Part shown: piece after piece, positions 1 to 10,119 of the stretch | Position numbering within the stretch: position 1 is the stretch's first letter | How the letters are laid out: each line of letters starts with the position of its first letter | Assembly (NCBI GenBank): GCA_024449915.1 | Contig: JAMZAV010000094.1 | Location: 637,111 to 701,110 of the forward strand | Direction: 5' to 3' | DNA from: Sweltsa coloradensis | Lineage: Eukaryota; Arthropoda; Insecta; Plecoptera; Chloroperlidae | Length of the DNA stretch: 64,000 nt | The notes under the pieces: generated by a model | Told to the model about the DNA's origin: nothing | What the model saw: the letters and a program-made list of their open reading frames with translations, nothing else | The model's database searches: none | Made by a program: the position numbers and the translations under genes

Positions 1-446
1 CAATAGGGCCTACTATGGTAAACATAGCCAGTACGAAATACGTGAAAATATTGCAAGGTTTACTCAATCTACGAGCGGAATTTGGGGGTACCTTGACGTG
101 CAACATTTGATAGACCTTGCATGGGCACAGCATTTCACGGCCAGGCAAATAACAAACAATATCTTTTCAAAATCTAAACCATTGTCGTTAAAATAATTTC
201 TGAACATTGGCAGCCTATTTTTCAATTTATTATTTCTTGTAGGCCCTAGGTTTAAATCGCAATGGATCTAGCTGATTTTGTTAGCAGTTCTCAGTAAACT
301 CGTACCGGATGTCTGTTTAAAATTTCAGCGCATCCTGTTCAGCGATTCGGCTGATTTTGAACGTACACAAACGCACGCAGACGAACAGAATGAGATCCGT
401 TTGAGTTAAATGGAGATCACTCCGTTCGCTGCGCTCACTCATTTAA
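1..446 (-). mobile_element. Helitron2-like family D repeat, copy D1 (truncated by window start)
   Basis: Near-identical to 37494-37951 (copy D2), and its first half matches 23115-23240 (copy D3). The shared body runs from 'catagccagtacgaaat' through a segment ending in 'cgttcgctgcgctcactca'. Read on the minus strand, that end gives a GAGTGAGCG-type terminus related to the TTGGATGAGCG terminus of family A. The interior 'aatttcagcgca' sentence followed by CA-rich sequence is also shared. No coding capacity is seen. Assignment to the rolling-circle group rests on similarity of the terminus to families A-C; the other end lies outside the window. Confidence 0.6.
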
Positions 447-2586
447 TAATGAAAAAAAGTTCGGCCTATATTCAGTACAATACGGTATTTAAAACAAGTT
501 CTGGTGTTAGGTCTATGAAAAAGTTAAATGCCCCTTTTAAAATTTGCTTGATCGGCAAATGCAGCTAATTTCACACACATCCTGGATCACTTTTGGACCG
601 CTAATTTTCACCTCAAAAATGTGAATTTTTGTTGATGTTAGTTAAAAAGGATGAGCGCAATGCGCTATCAGAGCACATTTCAAGATTTTAAATAATTGTC
701 TCCTTTACAAGCTTAGAAAATTACAACAAATTACCCCCTTTGGTGGCATTTAGGTAGGGCCTACTGTCCCAGGTTACTGAAAGAAAGGAAGCACTGAAAA
801 ATGTGCAATAGGCCCTACACACATTCTGACTTAATATCTTGGTGCAAACCACAACCCAATAGAACGAACAATAGAGCTTCCAGATTCCAGACTATACGCG
901 TTTCCAAGCAAAGATAGATGGCAGCACTAAAACGCAACATGTTGGACCGATCAGTGATAGAGGCGAGCTGATTACGGCGGGCGCTGTATATTCAGTTGGC
1001 TTCAACTTGATTTTTGTTACATTTCTGATCATTTGCGAAAACATTGTTGATTATGTCACATCGTCCGCGTATTTTATTAGTAAAATCGTAAGTTTTGGGG
1101 ATCGGCTTTGTTAATAACGGGAATTTAATGGCATTTTAAATTACAACAAATAATTGAGATTATTTGATGATATGAGCTCGAAAAGAACAAACCACACTGT
1201 TAAAACTATTAAATACAGAAACAAGTGTATACAAAAATGTTGAATGATGAAGATCGATGATATTTTGCCAAGAAAATGTTGCCCAATACTAATAATTTCA
1301 ATAATTTACTTGATATCCAAAATCAAAAGAGATTCTAGCAAATTATAGCCCTACACTTGGTTTGCACTTTTTCTACTTCGTTTTACAATGTAAACGAAAT
1401 CGGAGTAGGCCTATATATATTTATCTAGTATACACTTAGGACTTCCGGTTTTTTAAATATACATTTTATGAAAAGGAGGCCTATTGAATAGCTGATGGCC
1501 TATTTTTATTATTGTTTTGTATGTCAATAATGGCATGACGCGTCATTCTGCGGACAGCTTTTAAATCTTGTAGGTCATATCATTATACTTATTCTATAGT
1601 TATAATATAAATCGTATTTATTATGATATTATGTAAAATATTATGTATTAAATATTGGTAATGAACAATGACGGTAAATGGTATATGTAGGCCTACATTG
1701 ATTATATAAGGTAGAAAAGGAGTTGGGACTTGTGCATAAGCGCTAATACAATTAATATTATATTTGTTATTGTTTTGTTATTGTTATTATGAGTATGACT
1801 TTATTTATATTAAATTATCATAACAAAACGAAAGAAGTATATCTCAATTAAAAGTGCCATAAGAAGCAAGCGATACTGTATGTGTGTGTTTACTATGAGT
1901 TGTGAACATTCTTGACTGTTTGAATTTGATTCAGTATTTATATCGTACCCTGTTAGCTTATATTTGGTATATAGCCTATAAATACCAATGATTTATTATG
2001 ATATTATAATTAGAGAATTGTAATATGGATACAAATGCCATCCTTGGTGTCTCATGGGTGCATTGGGCGCAGGTCTGAATATAGTAATATTATTCTGGTA
2101 AACATGGTCTCGAATCCCGCATATTGGAGAGCGATTTTATTATTTTGGTGCACCCCCATGCTTTTGATAATCATCAATTAACAACATTTTGGGAAAGCAA
2201 CGACAATGTACCTGTGATTGTACATATTTATAAGTGACAAACACGGAATGACATGTGTTCTTCAGGTAAGCACATAGCGCGCTCCTCCGCCTATCACTGA
2301 TCGGACAGTTGCATTTTTCGCCACCAGGTAGCAACCCCTTTGCTTGGAAACGCGTATACTTCTGCATTCTGCGTCCAAGCCTGGTTTTCTAGAGCTCATC
2401 CAACAGTCCAATCCAACTATAAGTAGGACTTTCTCGAGCACATAGTTCGAGTGCTGAGAATAGGAACTTCATTTTAATTTTGGTAGACTTATGGGAGAGT
2501 GATCAAAGAGATAAGGTGCCAACAGCTTAACAAAGTAGAGTACGCAGACCACAGTAGATAACATGCAACACAAAGACAGTACTTAC
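447..2586. other. AT-rich non-coding stretch, no recognised feature
   Basis: Lies downstream of the second DDX19 exon on the minus strand, so it is intron if that gene continues past base 1. I looked on the minus strand for the next helicase exon (Walker A, GTGKT) and did not find it. Several isolated GGCCTA words occur (for example near 755, 1410 and 1690). A 75-codon open frame around 2140-2367 resembles nothing I know. Confidence 0.6.
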
Positions 2587-2679
2587 GGATGGGCCATTAG
2601 GGCAGGAAGAGCCGCTTCTTGGATTTTGGAAGGGGCATTAAAACCCATAGCAAAGACACCTTTCAGTAAATCTGGCTTC
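2587..2679 (-). CDS. DDX19: DDX19/DBP5-like DEAD-box helicase, second visible exon (partial gene)
   Basis: On the minus strand this 93-bp exon follows a pyrimidine-rich acceptor ending in CAG and is followed by a consensus donor gtaagt. It encodes KPDLLKGVFAMGFNAPSK and then IQEAALPALMAHP, which matches the start of the DDX19/DBP5 helicase core. It includes the Q-motif GF-x2-P-x2-IQ that reads the adenine of ATP. The first base completes a Leu codon split with the exon at 4459-4655, so the phases agree. DDX19/DBP5 is the RNA-dependent ATPase at the cytoplasmic face of the nuclear pore that releases export factors from mRNA (established for the family). The following exon, with Walker A, must lie before base 1. 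DDX25 and invertebrate DDX19 are not distinguishable from so short a stretch. Confidence 0.88.
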
Positions 2680-4458
2680 CTGTTGGGGAAAGATACAACA
2701 CTTACATTTTGTTTTTAACATTGTGGAGCAGCTATAGAAGGTGTGTGCAGAGTGCAAGTATATAAAGGGGTCCCAACGAAAGAATGCAGGTAGCTCGAAA
2801 TTAATTTCCCAACATAATAACTTTGTCAATTCTATTCACGCTAGTTCAGCGTGGATCTTGCACACGGAGGAGCTCTGTGATCTAGCACAGATAATGTTTG
2901 CTTGCTTTGGTAAAAGATATTTATCTTTCATACACAAAGGCGACATTCCTTTTACCGCTCATTCATTCTACCCCCACCACTACCAAGCATCTGCATTCTT
3001 TTGTTGGAGCAAGTATACTAAGTTAGTATTAAGGTGAATCCCTAGGCCTAAATAGTAAATATAATTTCTTAAGTTAGTACCTGCCTGTAATATAATGAAA
3101 GTGTGACTAAATAATAGAGCAAATTTGTTTGGGGCCGGCAGGACATAGTCTCAGAATTAACAAATATTTTCAAATTGACCAACTCAAGTCGTCTACTTAA
3201 AAATTAATTTTGTGCAACAAGCTTTCTCTATGTTGTTTTTAAACACCTTTATCCACAACCTAATAATATTGTTTTCTATAGTAGCCTAACTTAAATTGCG
3301 GAAGCAAGATTTTTTCGTCACAAGGTACAAAATTTGAAATTGTACTGGCCAGTCTGGCCCAGAGAGTATTGTTAATCAGCGAGTTAGGTGGTACGTACAT
3401 AATACATCCATGCATCTGTAATATAGCATAATGATATTTTTCCATGATAGGCCTAGGCTACAATGTTATATTTTTTATTTCACCTACATAGGCCTGTGTG
3501 TTTATTTGAGTCATTTACATTTGCGATCACTGCTTTGTTTATGTTTGTGTAGTATATCCTATGTCTAATGTTTTGCACTTGTGGAGCTTTGCCCTGACCC
3601 CTGTTGTCAATAAAGAAATAAATCAATAATAAATAAGAACCCAGAAGATCAGGAAGGTTCCTCCTCCTTTTCTAGCCAGCCAAGTCACTCATAGCATAGG
3701 CCTCCACCTTTTGCAGTCAGTTTGATTATTTAAATTAGGGACTTATAGGTGGCGTGGAACCAGATAAGGTGGCGGTCGCCGAGGGATCGCAGCACTGTCG
3801 TCCACGCAGTATGGCCACAGGATCGGCAAAAAGTAAATAAAATAACGGTCTCTAAAACTGCTTTCGGAGAAAAACATGACTATTTTAAAGCCAAGCCTTG
3901 CCCAATATATCCTAAAAATAAAGTATTTATGAAGTGTACGAATAAAATCAAGACATTTTGATGCTCCTAAACATTGACATCACATCTGGCGAGGTTGGCA
4001 TTATAAACAGCTGGAACTTTGGACACACCATTAGGCCTACCAACAAGGCAAAAAAACACTTTCGTAATAGTGATTACTTGAAATCATTATTTCGCTAAAA
4101 TACTGACTGTGGGACGAACTACTTTATTCACAGCTTATAAAATGTTGATTCATGTGATAACATATCACGATAACATGACCAAATATGGTAGGCCCTACCT
4201 TATGCCAGTTGTGTGTAAATTGTCAACGTTGGCGTCCGTGCTCTCGCTTGACCTTGACGGCCAGCTTATCTGGTTCCACCTATACCCACTACATACACAT
4301 TCTCCCCCCCCCCCCACACCCAGTTCCGAGCTCTGAACTCAATCAACATCTACCATGAGTCAGCACATTTGAGCAAATGTAACTCAAAAGAACTTTGTGC
4401 CTAATTGCTTATCATATCATCTAATTTACCGTAATGCTCTAATAACTGACATACTCAC
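2680..4458 (-). other. Intron between the two DDX19-like exons
   Basis: A 1779-bp GT-AG intron: donor gtgagt at 4458 reading down, acceptor ccccaacag ending at 2680. It holds a probable LINE 3' end near 3540-3640 and a C-rich run near 4305-4318. A 98-codon plus-strand frame at 2741-3037 has no recognisable domain and is treated as chance. Confidence 0.8.
3540..3642 (+). mobile_element. Probable non-LTR retrotransposon 3' end
   Basis: A segment 'tttgcacttgtggagctttg' followed by 'aataaagaaataaa' and an AT-rich tandem tail looks like the 3' untranslated end and tail of a LINE, lying inside the DDX19 intron. No coding portion remains. The call rests on the polyadenylation-like signal and the simple tail only. 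Confidence 0.3.
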
Positions 4459-4655
4459 AAGCTCAATTGTTCAAAAGTAGTGGCCGAATACAGGGGAGAA
4501 TTTGGATCCTTTCGTTGAATCTCAAGGTCATTTTTATTTTCAACCAACCCTTTTCGAATAATTTTTTGCAATAGCGACGTTTCAGCCTTTGTCACGGACA
4601 GATCTGAGTCTCCTTTCTCATCACTGGGAGCATTAGCATTAGGTACAGCAACAGC
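4459..4655 (-). CDS. DDX19: DDX19/DBP5-like DEAD-box helicase, N-terminal-side exon (partial gene)
   Basis: On the minus strand a 197-bp exon lies between acceptor 'ttgaatgtttcag' and donor gtgagt. It encodes an acidic, low-complexity N-terminal piece, then SLLQKIIRKGLVENKNDLEI, then RKDPNSPLYSATTFEQLSL. Vertebrate DDX19 has the corresponding LL-x-K-x-I-R...V pattern and an invariant DPNSPLYS just before the core. The exon ends in phase 2 and continues directly into 2587-2679. The N-terminal extension of this family is regulatory (autoinhibitory) in known members. A start-codon exon should lie at higher coordinates but was not identified. Confidence 0.9.
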
Positions 4656-4728
4656 CTGAAACATTCAAATAGGGTATAGGTATATATTTTTTAAATTGGG
4701 AAGTAGGCCTGCATTATATAATTCAAAT

Positions 4729-4926
4729 CAAACACCCGGTTCCAACATAAGTCAGGTCGGGGGGTGACGTATCACCAGGTTCTCGAGCTGTGGACTTTCA
4801 GTGCTTGCTAGTTGCTAGCCAGACTCAACACCTCCTCATCTACTTTGATGTCTTCTATGACAGGCATTACTACCAGTTCTCTCCATTTATTTTTATCCTC
4901 CCAGATTCTTTCTTCATTAATTCTAT
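4729..4926 (-). mobile_element. LINE 3'-terminal fragment
   Basis: Homologous by eye to 8821-9165: both start 'caaacaccc', then 'tccaaca', then a 'ggggtgac' box. On the minus strand both run back into codons for the basic, Trp/Arg-rich C-terminus seen in many LINE ORF2 proteins. Only the last part of the ORF and the 3' end survive here, so it is a 5'-truncated dead copy. Confidence 0.55.
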
Positions 4927-5325
4927 TGTAACACAACGAACCTACTACCCCTCAGGTAATCGATAGGCTCTCGTTGGATACCTCACTAAATAGCTGTACT
5001 CCAGTAAATATGATTTAATGATCAAGAACATACTCGGCAATGGGTCGCCTAATTAAAATGAAACACGATTTCTGACCTCACTTAGAAGTAAAATATTAAT
5101 TGAGAATAAATAACAACTGATCAAGGCTAAAATCCCTCAAACTTGAATTTTAAACCCTACCTAGGCGTGAACCTGGTACTCAAGTCTAAAGGTCCCTAAC
5201 TATTTCACATCAACCTCCTATAACTCACCAAGACCCACAAAATTGAGAAATCGTAAGACATCGAAGACAAACATCTCTGAAATACAACTTATAGATCAGT
5301 TTTTGACTTGAACAATTTTAAATAA

Positions 5326-6094
5326 CTAGGAAAACGCTTAAGTCCCGCCGCGTTGTTGGATGAGCGTAATTGGTGCATTGAGCAGCCATGTGTGATGCGA
5401 ATTTTTCGTTGTTCTGTGGCAAAATCATTACATAATTGAAATTTTTTAAATTAAATTAAATTAAATTAAAAATTAACTTTAATTTTTTAATTTTTTAAAA
5501 ATTAATTGAAATTGTTAAAAAAGAAAAAAAGCGTAAAATTGCGATTTTTATAAGAAATAACTTCTCGATTGCGCTCAAATTTAACACTTATCTATTAATT
5601 CATAAAATAAGGGTTCTGTGAAAAAATCATTACAATCGGATAAAACATGTAGGTGTTATAAGTCAAAGAATTGTTTAAAAAAAGAAAAAACCGTAAAATT
5701 TCGATTTTAATAAGAAATAATTTTTCAATTGCGCTCAAATTTCACACGAGTATCTTAATTCATAAATAAAGGTTCTGAGCAAAAATCAATTAAAATCGAA
5801 TAAAGCATGTAGGTGTTATAAGTCGAAGAAATTTTTAAAAAATCGAAAAAAATCGTAAAATTGCGATTTTCATGAGAAAAATTTTTCCGATTGCGCTCAA
5901 AAACTTGGCAGTTCTAAGTTCAGAGATTTCAAAGGTCTCCATAAAATTTCATCGCAATCGGATTATCGGTTTAGCCGGAATCGTGTGGACAAACAGACAA
6001 AAATACAGAAAAAAAAAAAAAAAAAAAACATTCCGGATTTTTTTCTCCAGTGTAGTGAAATGGAATCTTCGCTTCGCTCGCTACGCTCATCCAA
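5326..6094 (-). mobile_element. Helitron2/HINE-like family A, copy A1 (complete)
   Basis: A 769-bp element. Read on the minus strand it starts TTGGATGAGCGTAGCGAG, has a T-rich simple stretch, an interior sentence ('agccggaatcgtg...'), several repeats of 'gagcgcaatcgaaaa' separated by 'cacctacatgctttat'-like spacers, then a subterminal inverted copy TACGCTCATCCAA. A hairpin (AACGC...GCGTT) follows and the element ends in CCTAG before a T. This architecture (terminal plus subterminal inverted copy, 3' hairpin, CTAG end, no target duplication) is that of Helitron2/helentron-associated elements. There is no ORF, so it is non-autonomous. Confidence 0.72.
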
Positions 6095-6300
6095 TTATAT
6101 ATCTGATATAATATATATTAGAGTCAAGATCTTTTGTACTAAATTTTATCAAGATTTGAACACAAGAATGATGGTTGAACACAAGAATGAAGATTCGCGT
6201 TCGGTGGTTTCTTCCGCGAAAGATTGATTACTCCCTGATTTGCTGTTCCTGATTTTTGGCAAACCTCATATTCGTTTGAGTGGGATCGTCTAATAAATCA

Positions 6301-6425
6301 GTTTTTTTTCTTTTGTTTTTCTTTTTTAATGTTTTTTTTTTCTTCTTCTTTTTTCTTTTTTTTTCCTTTCCTTTTTTCTTTTCTTTTCTTTTCTTTTTCT
6401 TTTCTTTTTTCTTTTCTTTTCATTC
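6301..6425 (+). repeat. CT-rich low-complexity tract
   Basis: Almost pure pyrimidine (T with C) for about 125 bases. It produces a Phe-rich open frame that is not a gene. Confidence 0.9.
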
Positions 6426-6642
6426 CTCACCCTTCTTTTATATTCGATTCATTCATAAATTGCGTTTAATATCCTTTTTATTTGTTATTAAATTTGTTGA
6501 GTATTTAATGCATTGTTGTAATATTACTATTTCAAATATTTACTTAAATGTAGTTCATTGTTGTGTCTGCATCTATGTAATTAGATTTATTTAGTTGTCC
6601 TCCTTTGTAAATCAGTTTTTATAACTGAATAGGATAGACGTT

Positions 6643-6795
6643 AAATAAATAAATAAATAAATAAATAGGTGGTGACGACAATGGACAGGTGACCCGTTGG
6701 GTATGACTTCCCGTTTAGAAGCGTACTCAACCTTACCCAGTGCGCTAGCGTTGCGCCTCGCCGCTGGAGCTCCACGTCCTCGGATCAGCTGGGCG
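6643..6795 (-). mobile_element. SINE-like element with (TTTA)n tail
   Basis: Read on the minus strand, a GC-richer block with 'gcgcaacgctagcgc' (reminiscent of a tRNA D-arm/A box) is followed about 60 bp later by a (TTTA)n tail, seen here as AATA repeats at 6643-6667. A GC-rich body plus a simple tail on one strand fits a tRNA-derived SINE. I could not fold a full tRNA, and the B box is unconvincing. Confidence 0.3.
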
Positions 6796-6799
6796 GTCC

Positions 6800-8200
6800 A
6801 CACGTTCTTAAATCTACCACTATAACTATGGATGACGCTTGTGCGTTAGAAATATGGGAATCGCTGAAGGCCGTGCATTAATTAAATCAATGATGTGACT
6901 GGGATTAAAGGTCGTTTGCATGCCCCTGATGAATTGAGAGATGTTAACTCGGATATCAAAAGGTTGTTTTAATGAAGTTAAATTATGCAAAACATGTGAA
7001 CAACAAATGAATTTAGGACTGAAGTTTGGATCCAAAACAAAAATTGAATAGAAGATTACCGTGAACATACATAAAACAATACAATCAGTCTTACTCTAAA
7101 TCAACCCAAATTTAGTACTCAACGCTATCTTGATGTACGATGCTGCCGTAATACGGGGTAGGACGATGCCCTCTACTTGGCACGTTCGAAGGTGGCGTGG
7201 GCGCGCTGTAGGCGCTCCGGACCCTCAGGGCGAATTCCGCAGTGGCGGATCGACCTCCTTCCAATCTTGGCGTCCTGGGTGGACCTCGAAGTGGAATTGT
7301 AGAAATGGTACTTACTCAGCATGTAGACAGGGTAGGCAAGATAAAATAGGCGTTGAACCGGTACTAATTAATAACGATTCGGTTGATCCGAAGCCTAATC
7401 ACGATCTGTACCACGTGGAGTATGAATTATTGTTCGACGTAAAAAGAGCCCTCAACTTAGGGATATTCAATTAAGTGCATGTAGATTGCCACTCCCGATC
7501 TAATAAAAACTGTGAAACTTTACTTAGAATGACCATTGTCTCGCTGGTGTCGTCGACTGCCCGGTGGCGTCGGTTGTATTATGGCTACCACATAACTGGT
7601 GGGTCGCCCGAAAACACTCCCGATTCTCCGAATTGATTGTAAATTAAGTGATATCTAATTCAAAGCCATAACCCTTGCACATGGAACCGCTCTCTTGCAC
7701 GTTGAGAGGCGTGTGGCTCCATTGCACTCGTAGATCGACTTCGCCTGCTTGATAGGCCCGCACTCGGAAGATACGTGAAAAGCGGCTTGCTCGTCTGAAG
7801 GCTTGTATCTTAGTGAACGAGGCTCTGCTCGTGTTCCCATCGCAAAATCTCCCTGTTCCGGTGGCCTAGGCGGTGACGTAGGCCATTGTCCTTGGCTACA
7901 TCTACCCCGTTCTGACCGCTGATTGGTCGCTGAGTGGAGAAACCAACTATCTCACTCTGCCAACTCAGGCTGCTAGGCTGCATTCCAATCGAAGCCTACC
8001 TCAGTTTTGCACAGATTTAGACACACAAAATTCACCCCGTTGGTACAGCAAATAGCATTGCTGACCATAAGCCACTTTAGACTTATCGCACAAGCCTAGG
8101 CTATCTTCATATGACCTTAGCCATGATCACTAGCTTTCCTATGAGGACAAGCTTAATTTACATAGACATGTAAATTATGCAAAAATTATGTAAAACTCGA
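6800..8200. other. Unassigned stretch with mixed GC content
   Basis: 7130-7970 is noticeably more GC-rich than its surroundings and has a 114-codon plus frame (7130-7474) and a 61-codon minus frame (7655-7840). Neither resembles a known family and no good splice context was found. It may be an old repeat consensus I do not recognise. Confidence 0.4.
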
Positions 8201-8204
8201 AAAT

Positions 8205-8232
8205 TATTATATATATATATATATATATATAT
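8205..8232. repeat. (TA)n microsatellite at the left side of the palindrome
   Basis: About 14 TA units. A second, shorter (AT)n run sits at 8805-8820 on the other side of the palindrome. Confidence 0.95.
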
Positions 8233-8264
8233 GTGAGTTTTAAGACTTTCGTGGTTGGTATATG

Positions 8265-8808
8265 ATGTCATTTTAAAATTTTACGGTAAAACCACGTACC
8301 TTGTTAAAATTGGAGTCCTAGTTGGACGTTGTCGGGTGAATGCAACGTTTCGCCAATGTTGCAATTGGCCTCTTCAGGCGAGCGTCGAGCTGTTACCAGG
8401 CCGAGCACTGTCACTGCACTGACTTGTTGATGTCTTGGTGCCTCGTTGCGTCCGCGCAGGCTCTGACGTGTCAATAAACCCAGGCGGTCTCGTATCAGAA
8501 GGTGCGGGGCGGCGAGGTTCTTTGAACCAGGGAAAAGCTGACCAACGCCAAAGAACCTCGCCGCCCCGCACCTTCTGATACGAGACCGCCTGGGTTTATT
8601 GACACGTCAGAGCCTGCGCGGACGCAACGAGGCACCAAGACATCAACAAGTCAGTGCAGTGACAGTGCTCGGCCTGGTAACAGCTCGACGCTCGCCTGAA
8701 GAGGCCAATTGCAACATTGGCGAAACGTTGCATTCACCCGACAACGTCCAACTAGGACTCCAATTTTAACAAGGTACGTGGTTTTACCGTAAAATTTTAA
8801 AATGACAT
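8265..8808. repeat. Perfect 260-bp inverted repeat (palindrome) with 24-nt spacer
   Basis: Bases 8265-8524 are the reverse complement of 8549-8808 with no mismatch that I could find; the spacer is 8525-8548. The two arms start and end symmetrically (atgtca...tgacat), and each coordinate pair sums to 17073. Such a perfect palindrome is either very young (gene-converted foldback or MITE) or a library/assembly artefact. The arms carry a hammerhead-like motif (see 8690-8740). Open frames inside the palindrome are chance products. Confidence 0.95.
8690..8740 (+). ncRNA. Hammerhead-like motif in palindrome arm (variant, unproven)
   Basis: The plus strand shows the hammerhead core box CTGAAGA (8696-8702; consensus CTGANGA), then a stem CCAAT/ATTGG with a hexanucleotide loop, then GAAAC (8722-8726). 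A G lies bulged between the core and the stem. The candidate stem III is the self-complementary ACGT. Stem I pairing is weak by eye, so catalytic activity is doubtful. Because of the palindrome, the same motif exists on the minus strand at about 8333-8383. Similar minimal hammerheads are known in Penelope-like retroelements. Confidence 0.4.
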
Positions 8809-8820
8809 ATATATATATAT

Positions 8821-9165
8821 CAAACACCCTTTTCCAACATTCGTCGGGTCAGGGGGTGACTAGTCACCAGTTTCTCGGGCTATCTTCTAGTGCTTGCTAG
8901 CCAGGCTCAGCACCCCTCATCTTCTTCCTCGTTTTCTTCCATAACCGGCATTTCTAATAATTCTCTCCACTTCTTCCTGTCCCCCCAGAGTCTTTCTTCA
9001 TTAACCCTATCCCATGTTTTCCCTCTTTCTTCGATGCTTCGCATTATTTGGTCCCGCCATCTATCTCTTGGCCGGCCAACTCTTCGTACTCCCCCACATG
9101 TACGTTCAAATTCTCGTCTTGGGATTCTGTCTTGCTTCATTCTTCTTACATGTCACACACACATC
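8821..9165 (-). mobile_element. LINE ORF2 C-terminus and 3' end
   Basis: On the minus strand a frame reads RMKQDRIPRREFER, then a GRPRDRWRDQI box, then W-x5-ERLWGDRKKWRELLE and an acidic end. This G-R-P-R-x-R-W-R-D pattern followed by a W-rich stretch is the usual C-terminus of many LINE reverse-transcriptase proteins downstream of the thumb. The 5' portion is lost. The end abuts the (AT)n on the right of the giant palindrome. Confidence 0.7.
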
Positions 9166-9254
9166 TTGTCATACATTATGCAAATTTGAAAAATATGTAA
9201 ATTTTAGGTTTCAAAAACTGAAAAATAGGGACCAATATGGCCGCCCAGGGCTGT

Positions 9255-9300
9255 ACAGTCACAAGCTGAAAATTTGTAAAATAGGAGAGAATGGATAAAA
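9255..9300. repeat. Short fragment shared with family B elements
   Basis: The sequence 'agctgaaaatttgtaaaata' and the following 'ggagagaatg' also occur at 12948-12973 and, diverged, at 27448-27476 inside the family B elements. It is probably a truncated piece. Confidence 0.5.
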
Positions 9301-9642
9301 TCCACTGCCATCTAGAGGACCTTGACATCATTTCTTTGGGAAAACTATTTTAACTCTTTGGTTACAAATAAAACACTGCTTCCTCGATAGTATCTAGGTG
9401 CCCGTTAGGGCGCCGCAGCCAAGCCGCGGTGCGCTACACACTCAAGCACCTTATACACCAAGCAGAGTTGGGGTGATTTCGAGGTGTTACCCAGCCGTCA
9501 TGTAACGTGATGTGAACTTGAAAACTATCACAATCGAGGGGATTTAGGTACCTGACAACACATGCCAAATTTTATTGGGGTACGATTATTCCTTCTTGGT
9601 GAAAAAATGGCTTGAAACATGCTCAAAATCACTTTAAGGATG

Positions 9643-9690
9643 TTAGCTACTGCCTACTACTGCCTACTGCCTACTACTGCTAACATCTAA
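9643..9690 (+). repeat. Short tandem 'actactgcct' repeat
   Basis: Three to four copies of a tactgcc(tac) unit next to the family C fragment. Confidence 0.7.
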
Positions 9691-9696
9691 TACGTC

Positions 9697-9842
9697 GGCC
9701 CGCGATTCTGACCAGACGGGTGGGGCTACAATGTTCATATTTTACATGGACATTAAGGTTATAGAATGATAGTCTCTTTTGAAAAAAAAAAGTTGAAAAA
9801 GTTTGTTGGAAGGCTTCCAAATAAAGGTTTTAAAATAAGCCT
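9697..9842 (+). mobile_element. Helitron2-like family C fragment
   Basis: The sequence 'gattctgaccagacgggtgg', then 'ggctacaatgttcatatttt' and 'acatggacattaaggtta', matches the interior of C1 (16930-17080) and C2 (18640-18780). Both termini are missing. Confidence 0.6.
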
Positions 9843-9919
9843 TAAACACTTGGCATATAATCAACAAGTAACCATAGTTACTTGACACTTGTTGACGGTA
9901 TAAGCAGAGTTAGGCGGGA

Positions 9920-10110
9920 AAGTGCGATACGTAAACAAATGGCGGACATTTAAAAATTTTCTTCTTTGTGTGGAACGAGAAAAGGTGTCATTATACTCTC
10001 ATAAAACAAATCAGAAACCGTCCCTGGCCTAGGCCCAGATGTAGAAAATTATTTATAATACAACAGTGTAGGTCTAAAGTTCCATTTGGCTATAGGACTA
10101 TAGTCCATTT
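9920..10110 (+). repeat. Dispersed repeat, copy 1
   Basis: Shares with 44885-45055 the order 'atggcggacatt', 'cgagaaaa', 'tgtagaaaattatttataat' and 'acaacagt'. Type unknown. Confidence 0.6.
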
Positions 10111-10119
10111 TATGATCAA

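Noticed and set aside
6280..6594. Phe-rich open frame of 104 codons
   Set aside because: Entirely caused by the CT-rich tract.
8374..8571. Open frame of 65 codons inside the palindrome
   Set aside because: A product of GC-rich palindrome arms; it is mirrored on the opposite strand.
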